Below the pieces are notes generated by a model. It ran no database searches, was not told the DNA's origin, and saw only the letters and a list, made by a program, of their open reading frames with translations. Below, one piece after another: positions 44,051 to 53,874 of a DNA stretch of 64,000 nucleotides; within the stretch, counting starts at the first letter, position 1, and each line of letters opens with the position of its first letter. The stretch comes from an uncultured delta proteobacterium (GTDB lineage Bacteria; Desulfobacterota; Desulfobulbia; Desulfobulbales; Desulfurivibrionaceae), in NCBI GenBank assembly GCA_903869265.1, contig CAIPYE010000015.1, positions 434,001-498,000 on the forward strand, in the 5' to 3' direction. The position numbers and the translations under genes are program-made.

Positions 44051-44175
44051 TTAAGCCACTTTTCTATTGTTCCACCATATCAGCTCAAAATGGGCTACGG
44101 ATCTATAGCCATTCGTCGAATGCTTCCGTTGCCAATTGTAGTAAACTTCGATGTAGTGGAGAAGCGCTTGACCTG
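44051..44175 (-). pseudogene. IS3-family transposase orfB C-terminal remnant
   Basis: The minus-strand frame reads ATGQALLHYIEVYYNWQRKH, STNGYRSVAHFELIWW and NNRKVA-stop (44051). This matches the end of IS3-family integrase-type transposases (YNxxRxHSxxGYxSPxxFE). Only the last ~40 codons remain. The likely IS end runs into the region just before the PhnD-like gene. Confidence 0.82.
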
Positions 44176-44217
44176 TGGCAATTTGGAAGGTAGATACACG
44201 AAAAGATACACGAAGAC

Positions 44218-44252
44218 GAAAAAAGGAGTTACGTCGGATGACGTAACTCCTT
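44218..44252 (-). terminator. Rho-independent terminator after tRNA-Glu
   Basis: AAGGAGTTACGTC and GACGTAACTCCTT form a perfect 13 bp stem with a 4-base loop (44252-44223), followed on the minus strand by a T run. It lies 11 bases past the tRNA 3' end. Confidence 0.9.
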
Positions 44253-44263
44253 GATTTCTCACT

Positions 44264-44339
44264 TGGTGACCCCTACGGGACTCGAACCCGTGTTACCGGC
44301 GTGAGAGGCCAGCGTCCTAGACCGCTAGACGAAGGGGCC
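44264..44339 (-). tRNA. tRNA-Glu (anticodon CTC)
   Basis: The 76-nucleotide cloverleaf on the minus strand has acceptor GGCCCCT/AGGGGTC, anticodon stem CTGGC/GCCGG around CTCTCAC (anticodon CTC), T arm GGGTTCGAGTCCC, discriminator A and encoded CCA. Confidence 0.94.
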
Positions 44340-44440
44340 ATGCTGTGCGCCATTTTTTAAATGATGGAAGGGAGTTTGTCAATCTTTTATTCCTCTCCCA
44401 CGCTCAGCCCACAGGGGAAAAACCTCGCAACCAGCCTGTT

Positions 44441-45013
44441 TCAATCCATAAATTTTCTACCCGCCTGTTCCGCCTGCGCCAGGGTGGCCGCATCCTTTGC
44501 CATTTCCCCTCGCCCATCCATGCCCTTAACCACAAACTCCCCGCCATACTCCATAGCCATGGCGTCAAAGGCATATTTGGCGGTGAGAATCGCGCCCTCG
44601 AAAACCCTTTCCCCGTGCGTGGCAGACACCGCCACCAGAAAACCCTTGCGGGTGGGGTCCTTGCGCCATTCGCCTTTTTTCTTTTGCAACCGCTTCCTGT
44701 TCCACAGGGCCTGGCAGCGATCAACAAAGGCCTTGGCCTGGGCGGTGATTCCGTAAAAATAGATGGGGGAGGCAAGAATCACCCGCTGCGAGGCGAGGAT
44801 TTTTGGATACAAACCCTGCATGTCGTCTTCCAGCACGCATTCCCCGGTCTTGTCGCAACCGCCGCAGCCGATACACGGCTGAAGACGAAGATCATACAGG
44901 CGGATCAATTCGACCTCGCCACCCGCCGCCTCAACCCCTTTCAAAACAGCATGAAGCAGGGTCTCGGTATTTCCCTTTTTTCGCGGACTCCCGCTCAAGG
45001 CCAGAACCTTCAT
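44441..45013 (-). CDS. NADPH-dependent FMN reductase / iron-sulfur flavoprotein family
   Basis: MKVLALSGSPRKKGNTETLL is the FMN-binding start of the flavodoxin-like NADPH:FMN reductase family. CIGCGGCDKTGEC near residue 50 is the Cys cluster of the iron-sulfur flavoprotein branch. VILASPIYFYGITAQAKAFV and DRCQ are conserved active-region text. It is a soluble reductase of unknown natural substrate. ATG 45013 has GGGAG upstream. It follows malQ by 16 bases, suggesting one transcript. Confidence 0.88.
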   Translation of the reverse strand: MKVLALSGSPRKKGNTETLLHAVLKGVEAAGGEVELIRLYDLRLQPCIGCGGCDKTGECVLEDDMQGLYPKILASQRVILASPIYFYGITAQAKAFVDRCQALWNRKRLQKKKGEWRKDPTRKGFLVAVSATHGERVFEGAILTAKYAFDAMAMEYGGEFVVKGMDGRGEMAKDAATLAQAEQAGRKFMD

Positions 45014-45029
45014 CTCATTTCTCCCTTGC

Positions 45030-46562
45030 TTAAGAACCCGCAGGCGGGATCGGCAACCGATTATAAAACAAAACCTCATCCCGTAATGTCCGCGCTGTCT
45101 CATCATTCAAAAATCTGGCCGCGCAACGCCAACGCCAGTTCCCCTGCGAAGTGCCGGGCACGTTCATCCGGCAATCGCTGCCAAATCCTAAAACATCCTG
45201 CAGCGGCACAATAACCAACTCCGCAACAGAAGCATAGGCCATGCGGATAAAATCCCAATAAACGGGGCTACCCGGCTGGCTATGGGCATAGCGCAAGGCC
45301 TTGGCTTTGCTGCCCTGCATAACCGTATCGCTGAAGTACCAGCCCAGAGTCGTGTCGTTATCATGGGTGCCGGTATAGGCCACGCAGTTTACCGTGGTGT
45401 AGTTGTGGGGCAGATAGGCGTTGTGTTCGTCAGAATCAAAGGCAAACTGCAACACCTTCATGCCGGGAAAGCCAAAGGTATCGCGCAACTGCTCTACCTC
45501 CGGAGTGATAACCCCCAGATCTTCGGCAATGATCGGCAGCTCGCCCAGATGTTTTTTCATCTCGGAAAAAAATGCCAGCCCAGGCCCCTTGACCCATTTC
45601 CCATTGATTGCGGTCTCTTCCGAAGCCGGAATCTGCCAGTATGCTTCAAACCCGCGGAAATGATCGATACGGACGACATCCACCGTCTGGCAGATATGAC
45701 AAAACCGCTGCCCCCACCAGTCGAGCAGGAATGTATTTAATTCCCCCCCGTCACCGTGCCACTTGAAAAGCGGATTTCCCCAACGTTGCCCGGTGTCGCT
45801 GAAATAATCAGGGGGCACGCCCGCCACATGGGTTGGCTGTCCGGTTTCGCGATCAAGGACAAAACACTCCTGATTTGCCCAGACGTCGGCGCTGTCCAGG
45901 GCCACGTAGATGGGGATGTCGCCGATGATTTTCACGCCATGGCTATGGGCGTAATCCCAAAAAATCTGCCATTGGCTAAAAAAGCAAAACTGAACAAATT
46001 TATGAAAAAGGATGCGTTCAGCCAGGTTTTTGCGCCACTGGGCAAGGGCCTCTGGCTTGCGGCGGGCAATGTCTGCTGGCCACGAAAACCATGGCGCACC
46101 CTCAAATTCTTCCCGCAACGCCATAAAAAGCGCATAGTCGTCAAGCCAGTCCATTGTCTGACAAAAATCCGCAAACGCTGCCGCATCACCGGCCAGCCGA
46201 AACTCCAAAAACGCGAGTTCCAAGATTTTTTCCTTAAAGGCAAGGACTGCGGCAAAATCAACCAGGTATTCGGAAAAGTCGTGCGAAATCTCCACCTGCT
46301 CACGCCGGAGAAGACCAGCCCCCACAAGCTGCGCGGGATCGATAAGCAACGGATTGCCGGCAAAGGCCGAAAGGCTCATGTAAGGAGAATTGTCAAATAT
46401 GGAACTCACCGGACCATAGGGCAAAATCTGCCAATTTGTCTGCCCGGCCGCCCTAAGAAAATCGATGAACTCGAAAGCGGACTTACCCAGGGTTCCAATG
46501 CCAAAAGGCCCCGGCAGGGAGGTAAGGTGCAAAAGGACGCCGCTGCTTCGCTGGTTGTGCAT
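45030..46562 (-). CDS. malQ: 4-alpha-glucanotransferase (amylomaltase)
   Basis: A GH77 enzyme that transfers alpha-1,4-glucan chains in maltodextrin and glycogen metabolism. Signatures: RSSGVLLHLTSLPGPFGIGT, VKIIGDIPIYVALDSADVWA, VVRIDHFRGFEAYW with the nucleophile Asp, IAEDLGVITPEV with the acid/base Glu, and YTGTHDNDTTLGW. About 510 residues, normal. The start is the ATG at 46562 (MHNQRSSG); the frame is open to 46664. It is the only carbohydrate gene in this window. Confidence 0.95.
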   Translation of the reverse strand: MHNQRSSGVLLHLTSLPGPFGIGTLGKSAFEFIDFLRAAGQTNWQILPYGPVSSIFDNSPYMSLSAFAGNPLLIDPAQLVGAGLLRREQVEISHDFSEYLVDFAAVLAFKEKILELAFLEFRLAGDAAAFADFCQTMDWLDDYALFMALREEFEGAPWFSWPADIARRKPEALAQWRKNLAERILFHKFVQFCFFSQWQIFWDYAHSHGVKIIGDIPIYVALDSADVWANQECFVLDRETGQPTHVAGVPPDYFSDTGQRWGNPLFKWHGDGGELNTFLLDWWGQRFCHICQTVDVVRIDHFRGFEAYWQIPASEETAINGKWVKGPGLAFFSEMKKHLGELPIIAEDLGVITPEVEQLRDTFGFPGMKVLQFAFDSDEHNAYLPHNYTTVNCVAYTGTHDNDTTLGWYFSDTVMQGSKAKALRYAHSQPGSPVYWDFIRMAYASVAELVIVPLQDVLGFGSDCRMNVPGTSQGNWRWRCAARFLNDETARTLRDEVLFYNRLPIPPAGS

Positions 46563-46785
46563 GGTTGTCGCCCTCTCTTTTTTCATGACTGTCATAGCCG
46601 TGCGGCGCAACGACACACCGAAACGACTTTCTGTATCATACAGAAAGTACGCCCCTCTCTCCAATTAAAAAACCTCCTGACGATCCCGCTACTCGATATG
46701 CCAGAAATATTTTCAATATCATCAAGCAATTGCCTATCCTGCAGACACCAGGTATTATAACGAAAATACAAAAGGAGTCCGTGGC

Positions 46786-48435
46786 ATGCATCTTTCCATC
46801 CTTGCCAGTTTTATCGGGGGCATCGGCCTTTTTCTGCTCGGGATGCAGCTCATGACCGAGGGCCTCAAGATTGCCGCAGGCAACACCCTGCGCACCATTC
46901 TGGAACGATCCACCGCCACCCCGCTCAGGGGCATCCTCTCCGGCGCCCTGATCACCTCCCTGGTACAGTCCTCCGGCGCGGTGACCGTGGCCACCATCGG
47001 CTTTGTCAACGCCGGGCTCATGGACCTCATGCAGGCCATCACCATAGTTCTCGGCAGCAATATAGGCCATACCATGATCGGCTGGTTGGTAAGCCTGGTC
47101 GATTTTCAGGGTGCCGTAAAACTTGTCGCCCTGCCGCTCATCGGCCTCGGCATGCTCCTGCGGCTTGCCGGAGACAACAACCGCTATGCCGCACTCGGCG
47201 AGACGCTGGCCGGTTTCGGCGTCTTTTTTACGGGCATCGACCTGCTCCGTGCCACCTTTGCCGGGACAGGACTCAGCATGCCGCTCACTGTTCTGGGCAG
47301 CGGCATATGGAGTCATCTCACCTTCCTGGTCGTCGGCCTCCTGCTCACCGTGGCCATACAGTCTTCCAGTGCCACCATAGTCATTACCCTCACCGCCACA
47401 GCCGGAGGCCTTATCCCGCTGGATACCGGCGCATCCATGATCATCGGCGCCAACATCGGCTCGACCTCCACCGCTGCCCTGGCCGCACTGGGCGCCACCC
47501 CCAATGCCAAACGGGTTGCCGCGGCCCATGTCATCTTCAATCTTGTCACCGGCGGAGTGGCCCTGCTCCTGCTGCCCCTTCTCCTCCATGCCCTGCTGGC
47601 CTTTCCCGAGATTCTCCACCTCAACGCCAACGCCACTGTTCTGTTGGCCCTGTTCCACACCTCGGTGAACATCCTGGGGGTCTGCCTGATCTGGCCGTTT
47701 ACCCGGCTCCTGGTCAAACGGCTCAAGGGCTGGTTCCGCTCCCATGAAGAAGACGAGGCGCACCCCCTCTATCTGGACAAAAACATCGCCGCAACCCCGG
47801 TGCTGGCCTTCCACGCCCTGGCCAAGGAAATTGAACGAATCGGCAACATTGCCCGCCGCATGGCCAAGGGCGCCATGAGCAGCGAGGCCGGGCAGAGCCT
47901 CCAGCTTGACGCCGACCGCCGCATTCTGCTCAAACTGGAGATCAAGGTGGGCAACTTTATCAATCTGGTCCGGCGGGGCAGTCTGCCGGAAGAGCTTGAC
48001 CATGTGCTCCCCAACGCCCTGCGGGTGACCAGCTATTATCGGGAGGTTGCAGATGTCTCGCTCAGGGTCGCCCAGATGCAGCAGCAAAGCCGACCTGTGG
48101 CAAATGAGGTCCTGGCCCAAGAGATAAGCATGTACAAGCAATATGTGGTGAAACTACTGGAGATGAGCGATGTGGCCCGAAAAGACTATGCGCCTGAAGA
48201 ATGCGCCGCATTGTTCAGGGAAACGGAGGAGATGTACCACCATCTCAAGTCGAGCCTGCTCAAGGCGGGAACCAAGAACCTGCTGCCGGTGGGGCTGATG
48301 GTGTCGCTCATCGACCTGATGAGCGATATCCGCCGCATTGCCGACCAGATCGAAAAGGGAGCCCGCTACCTGACCACCCTGACCAAGGCCATGCCGGAAG
48401 AGGATGAGACCATCTCCGCCCAGAATCCGGCATGA
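46786..48435 (+). CDS. Na+/phosphate cotransporter with PhoU-like domain
   Basis: An inner-membrane NptA/PNaS-family transporter. Two inverted repeats carry the QSS signature (LVQSSGAVTVATIGFVNAGL and IQSSSATIVITLTATAGGLI) and several membrane helices lie in residues 1-310. The C-terminal ~220 residues are helical and PhoU-like (AFHALAKEIERIGNIARRMA). It lacks neighbouring pst genes. AAAGGAG lies upstream of ATG 46786. It ends 10 bases from the convergent nadD gene. Confidence 0.92.
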   Translation: MHLSILASFIGGIGLFLLGMQLMTEGLKIAAGNTLRTILERSTATPLRGILSGALITSLVQSSGAVTVATIGFVNAGLMDLMQAITIVLGSNIGHTMIGWLVSLVDFQGAVKLVALPLIGLGMLLRLAGDNNRYAALGETLAGFGVFFTGIDLLRATFAGTGLSMPLTVLGSGIWSHLTFLVVGLLLTVAIQSSSATIVITLTATAGGLIPLDTGASMIIGANIGSTSTAALAALGATPNAKRVAAAHVIFNLVTGGVALLLLPLLLHALLAFPEILHLNANATVLLALFHTSVNILGVCLIWPFTRLLVKRLKGWFRSHEEDEAHPLYLDKNIAATPVLAFHALAKEIERIGNIARRMAKGAMSSEAGQSLQLDADRRILLKLEIKVGNFINLVRRGSLPEELDHVLPNALRVTSYYREVADVSLRVAQMQQQSRPVANEVLAQEISMYKQYVVKLLEMSDVARKDYAPEECAALFRETEEMYHHLKSSLLKAGTKNLLPVGLMVSLIDLMSDIRRIADQIEKGARYLTTLTKAMPEEDETISAQNPA

Positions 48436-48445
48436 TGGAGGCGCG

Positions 48446-49114
48446 TCACCGATACATTCCATAGGCCTCGATGTAGTCCGCCACCGTTGCGGGGACAAGA
48501 TCCCGGACAGGCCTGCCTTGCCTGATTGCCTCCCGGATCTCGGTGGAAGAGACCTTCATCGGCGGCACGATCAGCGGATAAATGGCTCCCTGGCCGGGCT
48601 CCCCCTGCCAGCTGCCATGGGCCGCGACAAAGGTGTAGCCGGGGAAATTCGCCGCCACGGTCTGTCCGCAAGACTGTTGACAATGATCAGGCCGGCCGAT
48701 TACCACGAAAGAGGCATGATCCAGCAGCTCCCGGTTGGCCTTCCAGGTATGGATCTCGGCAAAGGCATCCATGCCGATGATGAAAAACAGATGCACCTCC
48801 TCACCAAGGGTCTGACGGAGAGTACGCAGGGTATCAATGCTGTAGGATGGCCCCTCGCGTTCCGCCTCCAGAAGGGAAACAAAAAAACCGGGTCTGTCGA
48901 CGACCGCCAACTCCAGCATGGCAGCCCGCTGGACAAACGGGGAAATGGTATAGGTTGGCTTGTGGGGCGGCAGGAAGGCGGGGATGAAAAGGAGGCCCGA
49001 AAGAGCCAGCGCCTGCCGGACCGCCTCGGCAATGGCCAGATGGCCGTTATGCACCGGGTCAAAGGTGCCGCCTAAGATTCCGACCCGCCTGCCGAGATTG
49101 TGCGGAAGTTCCAT
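48446..49114 (-). CDS. nadD: Nicotinate-nucleotide adenylyltransferase
   Basis: Makes deamido-NAD from nicotinate mononucleotide and ATP. The nucleotidyltransferase motif GILGGTFDPVHNGHLAIAEA, the region FIPAFLPPHKP, FFIIGMDAFAEIHTWK and the C-terminal SSTEIREAIRQGRPVRDLVP are all present. At 222 residues it is standard. It ends the rplU-rpmA-obgE-proB-proA-nadD block. Confidence 0.95.
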   Translation of the reverse strand: MELPHNLGRRVGILGGTFDPVHNGHLAIAEAVRQALALSGLLFIPAFLPPHKPTYTISPFVQRAAMLELAVVDRPGFFVSLLEAEREGPSYSIDTLRTLRQTLGEEVHLFFIIGMDAFAEIHTWKANRELLDHASFVVIGRPDHCQQSCGQTVAANFPGYTFVAAHGSWQGEPGQGAIYPLIVPPMKVSSTEIREAIRQGRPVRDLVPATVADYIEAYGMYR

Positions 49115-49136
49115 CCTGCGCCCTCTGGAGTTCTGC

Positions 49137-50393
49137 TTAAGCGCGGACCTGCCCTTCGCCGTAAACGATGAACTTCCTGGTGGTCAGCTCTTTCAGGCCC
49201 ATGGGGCCGTATGCGTGCAGTTTGGTGGTGCTGATGCCGATCTCTGCACCCAGGCCGAACTGGCCGCCATCGGTGAATCGGGTGGAGGCGTTGATCATGA
49301 CCGCCGAGGCGTCCACCTCGCGGAGAAACCGCTGCCCGTTGGCATAGCTGTTGGTGACGATCACCTCGGTATGCTGGGAGCCGTACTGGACAATATGCTC
49401 CATGGCCGCGTCAAGATCATCAACCACCCGCACCGCCAGAATCAGGGAGAGGAACTCCATGCCGTAATCCGTGGGCAGAGCCGCAGTGATCTCCGGCAGA
49501 ATCGCCTTGGTCTGCGGACAGCCCCGCAACTCGACCCCGGCCTTCTTCAGTTCACTCCATACCCTGGGCAAAAATTCGGCGGCGATATCCTTATGGACCA
49601 GCAGGGCTTCCAGGGCGTTGCACACCCCAGGCCGCTGCGCCTTGCCGTTCACCACGATGTTCACGGCCATGTCCAAATCCGCACTCGCATCGACAAAGAC
49701 ATGGCAGACGCCCTTGTAATGCTTGAGCACCGGAATGCGGGAGTTCTCGGCCACAAAACGGATCAAGCCCTCGCCCCCCCTGGGGATAATCAAATCGATC
49801 TGCTCATCAAGAGCGAGCATGGCAGTAACCGCCTCGCGGTCCGTGACCGGAATCACCTGCACAGCCGCAGCCTCGATCTGTTCTGCAGCCAGCGATTCCT
49901 GCAGCACCTTGGCCAGGGCCAGGTTGGAATGGATCGCCTCGGAGCCACCCCGCAAGAGGATGGCGTTGCCCGCCTTGAGGCAGAGAGCCGCCGCGTCCAC
50001 GGTCACATTGGGCCGCGACTCGTAGATCATCCCGATAACCCCCAAGGGGATGCGCATCCGGCCAACGGTGATGCCGGAAGGTCGTTTGACCATCTCGTCG
50101 ATTTCCCCCACCGGATCAGGCAAGGCGGCAACCTCGCGCAAGCCGCCAACCATGCTGTCGATCACCTTGTCGGTGAGGGCCAGCCGATCAAGCATGGCTG
50201 CGGACAATCCCTTTTCCCGGCCCGCAGCCAGATCCTTTTCATTCTCCTGCTGGATATAGGTCTTCTGGCTCAAAAGCGACTCGGCCATCTTCAGCAGAAC
50301 GTTGTTCTTGGCCGTGGTGGAAAGATTGGCCATGTTGCGTGAGGCCTTCTTTGCCGCCACTGCCATCTGTTTGATTGTTTCTTGGATAGACAT
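49137..50393 (-). CDS. proA: Gamma-glutamyl phosphate reductase
   Basis: Second step of proline synthesis: NADPH-dependent reduction of glutamyl 5-phosphate. Aldehyde dehydrogenase fold with GVIGMIYESRPNVTVDAAAL, LIIPRGGEGLIRFVAENSRI, the active-site Cys in QRPGVCNALEALLVH, and FTDGGQFGLGAEIGISTTKL. The start MSIQETIKQMA (ATG 50393) fits the family; the frame extends to 50441. Confidence 0.95.
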   Translation of the reverse strand: MSIQETIKQMAVAAKKASRNMANLSTTAKNNVLLKMAESLLSQKTYIQQENEKDLAAGREKGLSAAMLDRLALTDKVIDSMVGGLREVAALPDPVGEIDEMVKRPSGITVGRMRIPLGVIGMIYESRPNVTVDAAALCLKAGNAILLRGGSEAIHSNLALAKVLQESLAAEQIEAAAVQVIPVTDREAVTAMLALDEQIDLIIPRGGEGLIRFVAENSRIPVLKHYKGVCHVFVDASADLDMAVNIVVNGKAQRPGVCNALEALLVHKDIAAEFLPRVWSELKKAGVELRGCPQTKAILPEITAALPTDYGMEFLSLILAVRVVDDLDAAMEHIVQYGSQHTEVIVTNSYANGQRFLREVDASAVMINASTRFTDGGQFGLGAEIGISTTKLHAYGPMGLKELTTRKFIVYGEGQVRA

Positions 50394-50447
50394 ATCTGCG
50401 CCTATAATCCCTGTTCTGTTGTATTGTAGCGTACTGCCCAAAATGTG

Positions 50448-50475
50448 CTGAGAGCTGTCAGCTTAAAGCTCTCAG
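50448..50475. repeat. AGCT-type hairpin between proB and proA
   Basis: CTGAGAGCT and AGCTCTCAG form a perfect 9 bp stem around a 10-base loop and overlap the proB stop codon. A similar AGCT-rich hairpin overlaps the pdxA stop at 61482-61513, so this may be a small intergenic repeat family. Confidence 0.5.
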
Positions 50476-51629
50476 AGTATCACCAAGTTATCGCGATGGA
50501 TAACCTCGTCGCTGTCTTTGGCCCGCTCCAGCACCTGTTCGATCTGGCTGGTCTTCACGCCCTTGATCCTGTCGATATCACCGGAACCATAGTTGACCAA
50601 CCCGGCGGCCAGGGGTTCGCCCTGCTCGTTGACGCAATGGACCGGCGCCCCGATGCCGAACTTGCCCCGGACCTCAATAATTCCTGACGGGAGCAGGCTT
50701 TTGCCCCCTTGCAGCACAGCCTTGCAGGCACCACCATCAAGAACAAGAGCCCCTTGCGGCCGCAGGGTATAGGCAATCCAGTGCTTGCGGCTCGCCAATT
50801 TTTCCTCTTGGGGCAAGAAAAAGGTGCCGACCAATTCCCCGGCAAAAAGCCGAGAGATGGTGTCCGGCTCGCGGCCCGGCCCGATGAAGCAACAGCCGCC
50901 CCGCGCCGCCACCATCTTGGCGGCCTTGACCTTGCTTCCCATGCCGCCGGTGCCCACGCCGCTTTGCACCTTGCCCACCATACCCTGCACCGTGCTGTCG
51001 ATCTTGGCCACGGTATAGACCGGCCTGGCTTCGGGATTGGTGAGAGGATTGGCAGAAAACAGGCCGGAGACATCGGTCAGGCAGACAAAGATATCCGCTT
51101 CGGTGAGGTTGGTGACCATGGCGCCCAAGGCGTCGTTGTCGCCAAAACGCAACTCTTCCACGGAAACCGTGTCATTTTCGTTGATGATGGGGACCAGGCC
51201 CCAATCCAGCAGGGTAAAGAGGGTGTTGCGGACATTAAGATACCGGTCCCGATGGGACAGGGCATCGTGGGTAAGTAGCACCTGGGCCACCTTCTGGCCG
51301 AGTTGCTCGAAGATCTTCTCGTAGGAGCGCATCAGGCTGCTCTGGCCGATGGCGGCGGCAGCCTGTTTTTCTCGCAGGGTCAGGGCTCGGTCGCCAAGAG
51401 CCATTTTCCCACGGCCGGCCGCAACCGCGCCGGAACTGACCAAAATCACCTGCCGACCGCTCTTGCGAAGCGCGCAGATCTCCTTGGCCAGGTTGTCCAA
51501 CACCGGCAGGTTCAACCCTTCTCCGGTGGTCAGCACGGCGCTGCCCACCTTGATAACCACCCTTTTAGCCCGGTCCAGAAACCTCCGTCGCAGCGCCAGG
51601 TCTTCGTCATGCTCCATCGCTGTGGTCAT
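50472..51629 (-). CDS. proB: Glutamate 5-kinase
   Basis: Phosphorylates glutamate, the first and feedback-controlled step of proline synthesis. The amino acid kinase domain shows RVVIKVGSAVLTTGEGLNLP, LVSSGAVAAGRGKM, INENDTVSVEELRFGDND and the GTGGMGSKVKAAKM loop; the C-terminal PUA domain (residues about 285-370) includes KGVKTSQIEQVL. Start ATG 51629 with AGAGG upstream; a GTG just before is also possible. Confidence 0.95.
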   Translation of the reverse strand: MTTAMEHDEDLALRRRFLDRAKRVVIKVGSAVLTTGEGLNLPVLDNLAKEICALRKSGRQVILVSSGAVAAGRGKMALGDRALTLREKQAAAAIGQSSLMRSYEKIFEQLGQKVAQVLLTHDALSHRDRYLNVRNTLFTLLDWGLVPIINENDTVSVEELRFGDNDALGAMVTNLTEADIFVCLTDVSGLFSANPLTNPEARPVYTVAKIDSTVQGMVGKVQSGVGTGGMGSKVKAAKMVAARGGCCFIGPGREPDTISRLFAGELVGTFFLPQEEKLASRKHWIAYTLRPQGALVLDGGACKAVLQGGKSLLPSGIIEVRGKFGIGAPVHCVNEQGEPLAAGLVNYGSGDIDRIKGVKTSQIEQVLERAKDSDEVIHRDNLVIL

Positions 51630-51692
51630 CACGCCTCTCTTAACAGCGTCGCAAAAGAAACCAATCTACTGCGTTGCGGCGCAAGTTTTTGG

Positions 51693-52781
51693 TTAGAGCT
51701 TATCCGTAAATAAATCTTTGGTGCTCGCATCCAGCTTTTGACCATCTTCATCAGCAGGATGGACTTTTTGCGAGTCCATCTTTCGTAACTCCAGCATCTC
51801 TCCCAACACTTCCTGCAACTGCGCGAGCCCTTGCCCGGTAAGCGCTGAAATGGCAAGCGGCTTGATCCCCTCCGCTTTGAAAAACAGCTCCTGCAAGGCG
51901 GCAAGCCGTTGCTCGTCTTCCAGCAGATCAATCTTGTTGAGCACCACCAGCCGCTGCCGGTCCATCAATTCTTCATTATAGACGCGCAACTCATTTTCCA
52001 GGGTGCGGTATTCCTGCAAAGGCTGCTCATCGGCGGTGGAGGCGTCAATGACATGGAGGAGGATGTGGGTGCGTTCGACATGGCGCAAAAACTTGTGGCC
52101 AAGCCCCGCCCCGGTATGCGCGCCCTCGATCAGTCCAGGAATATCCGCTATGATGCAATCATCGTAGTTGGCAAGATGCATGACGCCAAGCTGCGGCTCA
52201 AGGGTAGTGAAGGGATAGGGCGCAACCTTGGGGTTGGCGGCGGACAGCTTGGAAAGCAAGGTGGATTTTCCGGCGTTTGGCAGGCCGACCAGGCCGATAT
52301 CCGCCAGCAGCTTCAGCTCGATGCGCAGCCAGCGCTCCTCGCCGTCTTGGCCCGGGGTGGCAATGCGTGGCGCCCGGTTCTGGGCCGAGGAAAAATGAAC
52401 ATTGCCCTTGCCGCCCTCGCCGCCACGGGCTGCGAGAAAACGGTCACCCTCGTGCAACAGTTCGGCCAGAACCTCACCGGTTTCCGCATCCTTGAGGATG
52501 GAACCCAGAGGAACGTACAAGGTGAAATCCTCCCCCTTGCGGCCATACATCCGTTTGCCCCGGCCTGGGGTTCCATTCTGCGCGAGAAAGTGGGATTTAA
52601 AACGAAAGTCGAGAAGGGAGGCAAGCTTGCGGGAGGCTTCGATTGTGACCGAGCCCCCATCGCCGCCATCACCCCCGTCGGGGCCGCCTTTGGGAACAAA
52701 CTTTTCCCGTCGGAAACTCAAACAACCATTGCCGCCGTCGCCGGCTTTGACAAAGAACTTTGCTTCATCTATAAACGCCAT
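51693..52781 (-). CDS. obgE: Obg-family GTPase
   Basis: Ribosome-associated GTPase needed for 50S maturation and stress control. Obg glycine-rich domain (AKFFVKAGDGGNGCLSFRRE, GGDGGDGGSV), then the G domain: G1 GLVGLPNAGKSTLLSKL, G2/G3 PYPFTTLEPQLG and DIPGLIEGAHTG, G4 LNKIDLLED. The short C-terminal tail is acidic and ends FTDKL. Start MAFIDEAKFFV at ATG 52781. Confidence 0.96.
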   Translation of the reverse strand: MAFIDEAKFFVKAGDGGNGCLSFRREKFVPKGGPDGGDGGDGGSVTIEASRKLASLLDFRFKSHFLAQNGTPGRGKRMYGRKGEDFTLYVPLGSILKDAETGEVLAELLHEGDRFLAARGGEGGKGNVHFSSAQNRAPRIATPGQDGEERWLRIELKLLADIGLVGLPNAGKSTLLSKLSAANPKVAPYPFTTLEPQLGVMHLANYDDCIIADIPGLIEGAHTGAGLGHKFLRHVERTHILLHVIDASTADEQPLQEYRTLENELRVYNEELMDRQRLVVLNKIDLLEDEQRLAALQELFFKAEGIKPLAISALTGQGLAQLQEVLGEMLELRKMDSQKVHPADEDGQKLDASTKDLFTDKL

Positions 52782-52929
52782 CGTCGCCGCCAGTAAAAGA
52801 TTGCTGCCGGAGACTGCTGCGGCACAGTACAGTGCAAACGCAGCAGCGAGCACACACTATTGAGGAGTCGTCACGAAACAAACACTGCTCTTCGGGCTAA
52901 AAACCGATAAGCAGCTTCGTTACGACTTC

Positions 52930-53208
52930 TTACGCTGCTATCTCAACTTTGGCTTCAACCGGGTAAATGCTGACCCGTTTTCTGTTGCGCCCAAATTCTT
53001 CATATTTCACCACGCCGTCAATCATGGCGAAAAGGGTATAATCACGCCCACAGCCAACATTTTTTCCGGGATGAATCACGGTGCCAACCTGACGCACCAG
53101 GATATTGCCGGCCCGAACAATCTGCCCGCCGAATCTCTTTATTCCTCGCCGTTGCGAGTTACTGTCACGACCGTTTTTTGAGCTGCCGCCCGCTTTCTTA
53201 TGTGCCAC
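52930..53208 (-). CDS. rpmA: 50S ribosomal protein L27
   Basis: 92 residues. [20 protein letters not shown] is the standard unprocessed N-terminus, with [19 protein letters not shown] and [14 protein letters not shown]. It contacts the peptidyl-transferase centre of the ribosome. It lies between rplU and obgE. Confidence 0.97.
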   Translation of the reverse strand: MAHKKAGGSSKNGRDSNSQRRGIKRFGGQIVRAGNILVRQVGTVIHPGKNVGCGRDYTLFAMIDGVVKYEEFGRNRKRVSIYPVEAKVEIAA

Positions 53209-53295
53209 AATAACACCTCGTGTGTTTCATTCTGATGGCGCTCTACACACGCACCAGTTTGTTTTTTCCACTGCCCACACCGTTTTCAGCCTTGT

Positions 53296-53607
53296 TTAGG
53301 CGGAAATTTCCTTAATCTCAAGGGAGGTAAACGGCTGACGATGACCAGTTTTTACGCGATAGGCCTTACGGCGTCTCTTCTTGAAGATCAGAACCTTCTT
53401 GGCCTTATCCTGCTCTATGATGCAGGCCATGACCTTGGCCCCGTCGAGAACGGGCTGGCCAATCTTGACCTCCTCTCCATCGGCAATGAGGAGAACATCG
53501 GACAATTCAATGGTATCACCAATATTGCCGGCAAGTTTCTCAACCCGGACACGTTCGCCAGGTGAAACCTGATACTGTTTACCGCCGGTACGAATGATTG
53601 CGTACAT
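53296..53607 (-). CDS. rplU: 50S ribosomal protein L21
   Basis: Starts [20 protein letters not shown] (ATG 53607 with GAGG upstream) and ends in [20 protein letters not shown]. This is the standard 103-residue protein. The ORF extends to 53730, but homologues begin at this methionine. It opens the rplU-rpmA-obgE block. Confidence 0.97.
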   Translation of the reverse strand: MYAIIRTGGKQYQVSPGERVRVEKLAGNIGDTIELSDVLLIADGEEVKIGQPVLDGAKVMACIIEQDKAKKVLIFKKRRRKAYRVKTGHRQPFTSLEIKEISA

Positions 53608-53874
53608 AATTCCTCCAACAACTGAACTCTTCAACAGATAAACGGCTGATGTCAGCCGACTCGGTGAACAACACTTCTTTTTTAACCCGCACCCCGATGG
53701 CCGCAAATGCTGCCAAAAACCATCGAACAAAACCGGCCCTACAACGCCAATCTCGCCTGGTGCGTGAAACCGATCTTAATACCACACAGGGCTCATTTGT
53801 CAAGCAAGAATATTCCCATTTTCCCGCAAAACACGTCCCTGCGCCGCTCTTTCAGAAACCCGCGATCGGGATGA

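Noticed and set aside
46636-48141. 501-codon open frame on the minus strand
   Set aside because: It is antisense to the Na/Pi cotransporter; the His/Gly/Glu-rich translation is a composition artefact.
48960-50342. 460-codon open frame on the plus strand
   Set aside because: It is antisense to nadD and proA.
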